Below, piece by piece: positions 5,620-10,820 of a stretch of DNA of 10,820 nucleotides. How positions within the stretch are numbered: position 1 is the first letter of the stretch; each line of letters begins with the position of its first letter. This DNA is from JAZKIX01 sp040384645 (GTDB taxonomy: Bacteria > Pseudomonadota > Gammaproteobacteria > Burkholderiales > Burkholderiaceae_D): contig JAZKIX010000030.1 of NCBI GenBank assembly GCA_040384645.1, forward strand, positions 1 to 10,820. Direction: 5' to 3'. A model generated the notes under the pieces. That model did not search any database. It worked only from the letters and a program-made list of their open reading frames with translations, and was not told the DNA's origin. Position numbers and translations under genes: made by a program.

Positions 5620-7011
5620 TTATTGCCTCACTTGCGCCGACCTCTGCACCCAGCGCAGATACCACAGTAAACCCGCTGCCAGCAATACCAGGCTTAGACT
5701 ATTGCTGAGCCAAAATCCAGCTGCGCCGCGAACCGCTGCTGGCGCTAGCTGAAAAGGGTCCAGCCCTAGCACATAGCCGCCACCCAAGCCGACGCCCCAC
5801 AGTGCAATCGAGTTCATCACCGTGGGAATGATGGCGACTCTGTAGGCACGCAAAATGAAGGCGGCAGTGGTTTGCAAGGCGTCGAATAATTGGTAAAAGC
5901 CGATGTAGAGAAACAGCGGCAAGGCGCTAGCGATCACGGCAGGGTCGGGCGTATACGCGCGCACGATCAGGTCGCGCCCGAGCCATATCAAGATGCCGAG
6001 GGTGCCGGAGACCGCCATCGCCAGCCGGATGCCGGCGCTGCCCACCTTGCGCGCAGCTGGTTGATCGTGGGCGCCTATGGCTTGTGCTACCAATACGCCA
6101 GTGGCAATTGCAATCGATAGCGGCACCATATACAACACCGCGCCGAAGTTGGCGACGATTTGATGGCCGGCGACCACGGTGTCGCCCAGACGCGCAATGA
6201 ACAATGCCATGAAAGCGAAGGAAGTGACTTCAATAAAATAGCTTAAACCCATCGGAATTCCCAGTCGCAGCAAGGCACGCTGGGCCGGCCATTGCGGCGC
6301 GACAAAGCCGCTGCCGAAAAGTTTCAGGTTCCGGTAAAACGGTACCGTACGCATGATGCCCCATGCCAGCAGTAACATCAGCCAGGCAATCAATGCAGTT
6401 GCAATCGCAGAGCCGGGACCGCCGAAGGCGGGTAAGGAAAAGCCGCCAAAGATAAACCAGGCATTGAGGGGAATCTTCAGCAGCAGGGCCATTACTTGCA
6501 GCACCATGACCATTTTTGGCCGGCCAATCGCATTATTGAGCGCGCCGTAAATCGTGAAAGCCAGCGTCGCCGGTAAGGCGAAGGCCAACGTCCGCAAATA
6601 TAAAGTGGCTTTGGCGGTCAATTCTGGCGAAGCATGCGCCAACGATAACAGCGCTTGCGGAAATATCAGTACCGCGCAGCCAATACAGGATAGGAATAGG
6701 GCAAGCCAGATTCCTTGTTTGGCCTCTTTGCCAATGGCATCGAAATCATGGGCGCCGTAGAGCTGGCCAATGATCGGCGAAAGCGCTTGCAAGACACCGT
6801 TCAGACCCAGAAAGACACTGATATAGATTGAGCCGCCCAAGGCCAGCGCAGCCAAATCGGTGGCCGAGTAGCGCGATGTCATCACGGTATCGAGCACGCT
6901 ATTGGCAATCACCGCCAATTGTCCGATCAAGATCGGCCATGCCAGTGCCGCAATCCGGCGTTTATGGGACGGATTGTGCGGCGGGATATGGGATTGCGTG
7001 CCGGTTGTCAC
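5620..7011 (-). CDS. NorM-type MATE family multidrug/cation antiporter
   Basis: MATE transporters export organic cations, drugs or metabolites across the inner membrane using Na+ or H+. The 463-residue protein has about twelve hydrophobic segments in two six-helix halves joined near residues 225-245. The acidic residues that bind the coupling ion in Vibrio NorM have candidates in matching places: D41 in helix 1 (ANSVLDTVM), E261 in helix 7 (SYFIEVTSF) and D377 in helix 10 (QLFDALQ). Other family marks are SPIIGQLYGA (78-87) and GALNNAIGRPK (156-166). The start is GTG at 7011, 7 bp after the stop of the upstream glycosyltransferase gene. No clear Shine-Dalgarno is seen, so translational coupling is likely. 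Its substrate is unknown; the pairing with a membrane glycosyltransferase hints at an envelope-related role, but drug export is the default assignment. Confidence 0.92.
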   Translation of the reverse strand: MTTGTQSHIPPHNPSHKRRIAALAWPILIGQLAVIANSVLDTVMTSRYSATDLAALALGGSIYISVFLGLNGVLQALSPIIGQLYGAHDFDAIGKEAKQGIWLALFLSCIGCAVLIFPQALLSLAHASPELTAKATLYLRTLAFALPATLAFTIYGALNNAIGRPKMVMVLQVMALLLKIPLNAWFIFGGFSLPAFGGPGSAIATALIAWLMLLLAWGIMRTVPFYRNLKLFGSGFVAPQWPAQRALLRLGIPMGLSYFIEVTSFAFMALFIARLGDTVVAGHQIVANFGAVLYMVPLSIAIATGVLVAQAIGAHDQPAARKVGSAGIRLAMAVSGTLGILIWLGRDLIVRAYTPDPAVIASALPLFLYIGFYQLFDALQTTAAFILRAYRVAIIPTVMNSIALWGVGLGGGYVLGLDPFQLAPAAVRGAAGFWLSNSLSLVLLAAGLLWYLRWVQRSAQVRQ

Positions 7012-7018
7012 ACTGGTA

Positions 7019-8743
7019 TTAGTTCACGCGCTGGTAAAGGCGAAACCGTTCATCGCGATCTGAAGGACGGCGGCCTTCCCACAGCAGTTGCCATTGCTTG
7101 CCGCGAAATTCCTTGGCGATTTCAGTTTCGTCCAATCGCAGTAAGCTATCTTGCAATAACAAGAATTCGCAACGCTCACGACCGAACTGATCGAAAGGAA
7201 TGGCGCCGAAATAGGCGAATGAAGCCCGCTGCGCCGGACCGACATTGGTATCGACACAGCGCACCGGCAGCGGTAGCTTTTGCGCGATTTGCTGTGCCAC
7301 GCCGGCATAGCTGCGGCCGTAATTAATCCACGGCAGCCATAAGGTCGTGAGCAAAAGCCAGCACAAGATGACACCACCCGACGACAGCACGACGGCGCGC
7401 CATAATACCGATGGCTGGCGGGAAATGCGCCAATGCACCAGCGCGATCCAGGCGGCACTGATACAAGCGGCAATCAATACCGCCAGTAGATTAAATTCAG
7501 GCTTGAACCCGGGCGCCAGTTTGAACGCATTCTTGGCAATTTGCGCCGGCCATCCGGTTTGTTTTGCAATCCAGCCAACCCAGATAAAAGCGGCACAGGC
7601 TGACAATGTCATGACCGAAAACCAATCGACGGCATTGATTGCACCCCGTTTCATGGTCGGCAAGCCAAACGCCGCCAGGATTGCCAGCGGCGGCAATAAC
7701 GGCAGCAACAGACTTTCTTCGGCATTCGGATTGAGCAGGGCAAGCACGGCCAGGCCAGCCACAAACGTCAGGGGCAAGGCAATATGCAAGGCGCGACGCT
7801 GACGCCGCCAGGCATAGACGGCCCACGCAGCAAAAGGCCAGGCGGGCCAGTAAAACCAGATGCCATACCGGAGAAAATATTTGATTGCCGATAGCGATGG
7901 CCAGCTCAATTGGCTGTAGTTCCATTCCATCCAGGCATCGTAAGGCGTGCTATTGAAAGGCCGGATGATTTTGGTCGTACCTAGCCAGAGCGTGATAACA
8001 CAAATTGTTGTAATCAAAATCAGCGCTGCATGCAATGCGCTACGGCCTAATTTGAAATTGAGTAATTTGAACAGCATCAACATGCTGCACCACAATCCAA
8101 GCGGAATAACCCATCCCCGTGTCAGCGCCAGCGCGCCCAAGCCTAGTCCGACCATCAGTACTTGCTTGATCTGTGGCGCTTCGACGTATCGTGCCAACGT
8201 GTACAGTGAAAAAGCCACGAGAGATACATGGAGTGCTTCTGCGCTGGTTTCGTGGCTATGCAGCAGTAGTCCGAGACAGCCGAGATAAATCAGCAATGCA
8301 CCATCGGCCAAGGTACGGCCAAAATCTTTCGGTTCAGGATGCCCGCCAAAAGCCAGTTTAAGCGGCTGCGCTTCGGCGCGTCGTCCGAGCAAAAATGTCG
8401 CGTACCAGACTGAGAGTGCGCCGATCAGGAAAAACAGGACAGTGGCAATGCGTGCCGCTAAAGCATCGCCGATCAGCCAACCAAACAGCTTGATGCAAAT
8501 CGCGCCGACCCAGAAAGTCAGTGGCCCTTCGCCAGCCATCGGCAAACCCACAATATGCGGCCATAGGAAATCACGGAAAGTGCCGTGTGCCATGGTCCAC
8601 ATAATGCCAAAGCCGGCAGCGTCGTCATTTTTCCAAGGATCGCGACCGATCAAACCTGGCAGGATGTATAACAAACCAAGAAAAAAAAGACCCCAGCGTG
8701 GCAGCGCAAGCGTAGCGGATGCGGGGAGACGGACAGGCTTCAT
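7019..8743 (-). CDS. ArnT/PMT-like GT-C membrane glycosyltransferase (GT83-like)
   Basis: Proteins of this fold transfer a sugar from an undecaprenyl- or dolichyl-phosphate donor on the periplasmic face; ArnT adds L-Ara4N to lipid A. The 574-residue protein has an N-terminal helix (about 16-33) followed by a periplasmic loop with RDPWKNDDAAG (34-44). This corresponds to the catalytic acidic loop of GT-C enzymes (D35, D40, D41 are candidates). GEGPLTFWVGA (71-81) resembles the KPPL-YW motif of ArnT. Many hydrophobic helices follow, and a soluble C-terminal part starts at about residue 472 (INYGRSYAGVAQQI onwards). The ATG at 8743 has no strong Shine-Dalgarno. It is the first gene of a two-gene operon with the MATE transporter. 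The acceptor cannot be told from sequence: lipid A, another glycolipid or a protein are all possible. The gene is not next to other arn genes. Confidence 0.82.
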   Translation of the reverse strand: MKPVRLPASATLALPRWGLFFLGLLYILPGLIGRDPWKNDDAAGFGIMWTMAHGTFRDFLWPHIVGLPMAGEGPLTFWVGAICIKLFGWLIGDALAARIATVLFFLIGALSVWYATFLLGRRAEAQPLKLAFGGHPEPKDFGRTLADGALLIYLGCLGLLLHSHETSAEALHVSLVAFSLYTLARYVEAPQIKQVLMVGLGLGALALTRGWVIPLGLWCSMLMLFKLLNFKLGRSALHAALILITTICVITLWLGTTKIIRPFNSTPYDAWMEWNYSQLSWPSLSAIKYFLRYGIWFYWPAWPFAAWAVYAWRRQRRALHIALPLTFVAGLAVLALLNPNAEESLLLPLLPPLAILAAFGLPTMKRGAINAVDWFSVMTLSACAAFIWVGWIAKQTGWPAQIAKNAFKLAPGFKPEFNLLAVLIAACISAAWIALVHWRISRQPSVLWRAVVLSSGGVILCWLLLTTLWLPWINYGRSYAGVAQQIAQKLPLPVRCVDTNVGPAQRASFAYFGAIPFDQFGRERCEFLLLQDSLLRLDETEIAKEFRGKQWQLLWEGRRPSDRDERFRLYQRVN

Positions 8744-8849
8744 GTGGTCAGGGGCAGGTTACGATTGTTCGGCAGTATTGTGCCGCAAAATGGATGGGGC
8801 CAAGCGCTTAAAGCCAGGTAAAACGGTATTGAAGTTCTGAGTTAAAACC

Positions 8850-8877
8850 AAAAAAGGCAGCCTGAGCTGCCTTTTTT
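8850..8877 (-). terminator. Strong intrinsic terminator of the trxA-rho-rpmE cluster
   Basis: AAAAAAGGCAGC (8850-8861), a CTGA loop and GCTGCCTTTTTT (8866-8877) form a perfect 12-bp stem with a GC-rich core and U tracts on both strands. It lies 15 bp after the rpmE stop on the minus strand. It could act in both directions, and also insulates the downstream glycosyltransferase gene. Confidence 0.92.
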
Positions 8878-8892
8878 GAGCACGAAGCAGGA

Positions 8893-9159
8893 TTAAACCG
8901 CTGCTTGTGTTTTGGAACCAACTGCACCGAACTTTTGGCGGAATTTTTCCACGCGACCGGCTGTATCGACGATCTTGTGTTTGCCAGTATAGAACGGGTG
9001 CGATTCGGATGACACTTCAATCTTCACGAGTGGGTATTCTTTACCTTCGTGAGTCGCCATTTCACGAGTTTGGATCGTGGAACGCGTGATGAATTTGAAA
9101 TCGCATGATAAGTCGTGAACCAAAACTTCGCGATAATTTGGGTGAATGCCGTCTTTCAT
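8893..9159 (-). CDS. rpmE2: Type B 50S ribosomal protein L31 (zinc-independent)
   Basis: L31 bridges the large and small ribosomal subunits. The 88-residue length, the N-terminus MKDGIHPNYREVLVHD and the SSESHPFYTGKHKIVDTAGRVEKFRQKF block (about 50-77) are those of the type B form. Type B lacks the CxxC zinc-binding cysteines of type A; only one cysteine (C19) is present here. The ATG is preceded by AGAGG (minus strand, 9166-9170) at 6 nt spacing. The gene follows rho by 161 bp on the same strand, with its own promoter candidate (perfect TATAAT), and ends at a strong terminator. In bacteria with both L31 forms the type B copy is often zinc-regulated through Zur. Whether another copy exists here cannot be seen. 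Confidence 0.95.
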   Translation of the reverse strand: MKDGIHPNYREVLVHDLSCDFKFITRSTIQTREMATHEGKEYPLVKIEVSSESHPFYTGKHKIVDTAGRVEKFRQKFGAVGSKTQAAV

Positions 9160-9274
9160 TTGTTGCCTCTAAGTTTGGGTAGCCAATCGTCACTTCGTCG
9201 GTCGTCGCACTTCTTGACCCGATTGTCGATCACTTGCCGAGTTGAAAATGTTACTGTATTGGGTGAAGCGCGAA

Positions 9275-9280
9275 ATTATA
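9275..9280 (-). promoter_or_regulatory. Candidate -10 element for rpmE (type B L31)
   Basis: On the minus strand this is a perfect TATAAT, about 115 nt before the rpmE start codon, in the rho-rpmE gap. It would give a leader of roughly 108 nt. The matching -35 region is poor (TGTTAT or CTGTTA at 16-17 nt spacing). The element overlaps one arm of the inverted repeat at 9276-9300. Confidence 0.55.
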
Positions 9281-9300
9281 CAATGCAATCGGTTGTATAA
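9276..9300. repeat. Inverted repeat TTATACAA-N9-TTGTATAA over the rpmE promoter
   Basis: Arms at 9276-9283 and 9293-9300 are perfect 8-bp inverted copies around TGCAATCGG. One arm contains the rpmE -10 hexamer, so a protein bound here would block the promoter. It also starts 20 bp past the rho stop codon and could instead form an AT-rich 3' stem on rho mRNA. Confidence 0.5.
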
Positions 9301-9320
9301 CAGTTCTAAATCAACAACGT

Positions 9321-10583
9321 CTAACTGCCACGGCGCATCATGTCGAAAAATTCTGCATTGTTCTTGGTCGCCTTCATCTTGTCGAGGATGAATTCCATCG
9401 CTTCGATTTCGTCCATGCTGTAAAGCAATTTGCGCAAAATCCATATTTTTTGCAATTGATCCGGCTTGATTAGCAATTCTTCGCGGCGGGTGCCAGATTT
9501 GTTCAAGTTAATTGCAGGATAAACGCGTTTTTCGGCCAGACGGCGTTCAAGATGGACTTCCATATTGCCGGTACCCTTGAATTCTTCAAAGATCACGTCG
9601 TCCATGCGGCTGCCAGTTTCGATCAATGCGGTTGAGATGATGGTCAGCGATCCGCCTTCCTCGATATTGCGTGCCGCGCCAAAGAAACGCTTCGGACGTT
9701 GCAGTGCATTGGCATCGACACCACCGGTCAATACCTTGCCCGAGGCTGGGATGACGGTATTGTAAGCACGTGCCAGACGGGTAATCGAGTCAAGCAAGAT
9801 CACCACGTCTTTCTTCATTTCGACTAGGCGCTTGGCTTTTTCCAGTACCATTTCAGCCACTTGGACGTGGCGCTGTGGCGGCTCGTCGAAGGTCGAGGCG
9901 ACAACTTCGCCGCGCACCGAACGCTGCATTTCGGTTACTTCTTCAGGCCGCTCGTCGATCAGCAGCACGATCAGGGTGCAATCCGGATGGTTGGCCGTGA
10001 TTGCATGCGCAATGTGTTGCAGGATTACCGATTTGCCGGATTTCGGTGAAGCCACCAGCAAGCCGCGCTGACCTTTGCCGATGGGGGCGATCAAGTCGAT
10101 GATGCGGCCGGTGATGTTTTCCTGGCCATTCATCTCGCGCTCAAGCCGCAATGGCTGGTTCGGGTGCAATGGCGTCAGGTTTTCAAACATGATGCGGTGT
10201 TTCGATGCTTCGGGCGACTCGCCATTGACCTTGTCAACTTTGACCAGTGCAAAATAACGTTCGCCATCTTTTGGGGTGCGGACTTCGCCTTCGATTGAAT
10301 CGCCGGTATGCAGATTGAATCGCCGAATTTGCGAAGGGGAAATATATATGTCGTCGGTGGATGCCATATAGCTGGCATCGGGCGAGCGCAGGAAGCCAAA
10401 GCCGTCGGGCAATACTTCGAGGGCGCCATCGCCAAAAATTTGTTCGCCTTGTTTAGCGCGTTTTTTCAGGATCGCAAACATTAATTCCTGTTTGCGCAAA
10501 CGCGCGGCGTTGTCGATATCGAGACCGATTGCCATTTCCAACAGTGCGGAAACGTGTAAGGCCTTTAATTCAGATAAATGCAT
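9321..10583 (-). CDS. rho: Transcription termination factor Rho
   Basis: Rho is a hexameric RNA helicase-translocase that ends transcription at C-rich unstructured sites. The 420 residues are close to E. coli Rho (419). The N-terminal helical segment (MHLSELKALHVSALLEMA) is followed by the cold-shock-like RNA-binding domain with DGFGFLR (60-66) and YISPSQIRRF (80-89). The ATPase core shows Walker A ASPKSGKS (178-185, K181 and K184), ERPEEV (211-216), Walker B DVVILLDSITRLARA (259-273), the Q-loop region PASGKVLTGGVDANAL (279-294), the R-loop GTGNMEVHLERRLAE (337-351) and the arginine finger near R366 (SGTRREELL). The ATG at 10583 has no clear Shine-Dalgarno, but the N-terminus matches the family. 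The leader is strikingly C-rich, consistent with autoregulation. It lies downstream of trxA and upstream of rpmE on the same strand. Confidence 0.98.
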   Translation of the reverse strand: MHLSELKALHVSALLEMAIGLDIDNAARLRKQELMFAILKKRAKQGEQIFGDGALEVLPDGFGFLRSPDASYMASTDDIYISPSQIRRFNLHTGDSIEGEVRTPKDGERYFALVKVDKVNGESPEASKHRIMFENLTPLHPNQPLRLEREMNGQENITGRIIDLIAPIGKGQRGLLVASPKSGKSVILQHIAHAITANHPDCTLIVLLIDERPEEVTEMQRSVRGEVVASTFDEPPQRHVQVAEMVLEKAKRLVEMKKDVVILLDSITRLARAYNTVIPASGKVLTGGVDANALQRPKRFFGAARNIEEGGSLTIISTALIETGSRMDDVIFEEFKGTGNMEVHLERRLAEKRVYPAINLNKSGTRREELLIKPDQLQKIWILRKLLYSMDEIEAMEFILDKMKATKNNAEFFDMMRRGS

Positions 10584-10604
10584 AGGTGTTGAATGTCCCG
10601 GGAC

Positions 10605-10644
10605 GGGAAGTAAAAAGGTGGGGGAGGGACTTGCGTGGCGTGAA
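10605..10644 (-). promoter_or_regulatory. C-rich, G-poor leader of rho: candidate rut site
   Basis: In the sense of rho mRNA this 40-nt stretch has 20 C and only 3 G, with runs CCCTCCCCCACC and several pyrimidine pairs. It begins about 22 nt upstream of the rho ATG. Such C-over-G bias without strong structure is the known signature of Rho loading (rut) sites, and rho is known to be autoregulated by attenuation in its leader in E. coli. The assignment here is inference from composition. Confidence 0.5.
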
Positions 10645-10670
10645 TTAATAGAATGAATTCAAATGCCGAA

Positions 10671-10694
10671 GTGGCGATGCGAGCGCATCGCCAC
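10671..10694 (-). terminator. GC-rich hairpin between trxA and rho without a U tract
   Basis: GTGGCGATGC (10671-10680) and GCATCGCCAC (10685-10694) form a perfect 10-bp stem with a 4-nt loop, 8 bp past the trxA stop. On the minus strand it is followed by TTCGGCATTTGAATT, which lacks a proper U run. It may be a 3'-end-stabilising stem for trxA mRNA, or a partial or Rho-assisted terminator. Confidence 0.6.
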
Positions 10695-10702
10695 AGCTGG
10701 CA

Positions 10703-10820
10703 TTAGATATTGCTGTCAATAAATGAAGTCAACTGGCCTTTGGCCATGGCGCCGACTTTTTGCGCTGCCGCAACGCCATTCTTGAACAGGATTAGGGTAG
10801 GAATACCGCGAATACCGAAC
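10703..10820 (-). CDS. trxA: Thioredoxin, C-terminal 38 codons only
   Basis: Thioredoxin reduces protein disulfides in the cytoplasm with electrons from thioredoxin reductase. Only the C-terminal part lies in the window, reading FGIRGIPTLILFKNGVAAAQ and then KVGAMAKGQLTSFIDSNI. The cis-proline loop GIRGIPTL and the KNG turn are diagnostic and align with E. coli TrxA. The CGPC active site lies beyond the window edge and cannot be checked. The stop (TAA, 10703-10705) is 119 bp before rho. trxA-rho adjacency is common in Beta- and Gammaproteobacteria. Confidence 0.93.
   Translation of the reverse strand, partial: FGIRGIPTLILFKNGVAAAQKVGAMAKGQLTSFIDSNI

Noticed and set aside
5540..5752. Plus-strand 70-codon ORF starting MFMHIPPIFLISYAF
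   Set aside because: More than half of it is antisense to the conserved 3' end of the MATE gene, it lacks a Shine-Dalgarno, and the residues show no coherent domain.
8442..8840. Plus-strand 132-codon ORF opposite the start of the glycosyltransferase gene
   Set aside because: It is antisense to a well-supported membrane protein, and its basic, Pro-rich composition is typical of a shadow frame.
1..10820. Search by eye for a CRISPR array, insertion sequence, tRNA, toxin-antitoxin or defence genes
   Set aside because: I saw no spaced direct repeats, transposase motifs, tRNA cloverleaf sequences or recognisable defence proteins; the window is mostly core housekeeping genes.

Overview
The window looks like a chromosomal housekeeping segment from a betaproteobacterium, most likely Burkholderiales and close to Oxalobacteraceae (Herbaspirillum, Collimonas, Herminiimonas type). 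The reasons are the gene orders ffs-dnaX-ybaB-recR and trxA-rho-rpmE (type B L31), plus protein sequences that resemble remembered family members from that group. This placement rests on memory, not on a search.

Left block (1-3334, plus strand): the 3' part of the 4.5S signal recognition particle RNA, then dnaX (tau subunit of the DNA polymerase III clamp loader), ybaB/ebfC (nucleoid-associated protein) and recR (recombinational repair). dnaX contains a run of ten Ns at 866-875. This is an assembly gap and probably hides more bases than ten. recR most likely starts at 2738, where an ATGA stop/start overlap with a possible 15-codon leader ORF is visible.

Middle block (3365-5619): a pagL-like outer-membrane lipid A 3-O-deacylase on the minus strand, then, divergently, a class III (CaiB/BaiF) CoA-transferase on the plus strand. 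A 30-codon single-membrane-span ORF follows the CoA-transferase and appears to share its operon. The intergenic region next to pagL carries four degenerate 12-bp tandem repeats. The CoA-transferase carries a small in-frame insertion that forms a perfect hairpin with the adjacent coding sequence.

Envelope pair (5620-8743, minus strand): an ArnT/PMT-like GT-C membrane glycosyltransferase followed 7 bp later by a NorM-type MATE transporter, clearly one operon.

Right block (8850-10820, minus strand): trxA (3' end only), rho and rpmE (type B ribosomal protein L31), closed by a strong intrinsic terminator at 8850-8877. The rho leader is extremely C-rich and G-poor, as expected of a Rho-loading site for autoregulation. 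The rpmE promoter has a perfect TATAAT embedded in an inverted repeat.

I see no mobile element, CRISPR array, tRNA, defence system or other clearly undescribed multi-gene system. The observations worth following are small-scale: the micro-ORF, the palindromic insertion, the pagL repeats, the rho leader, the recR leader ORF and the rpmE dyad.
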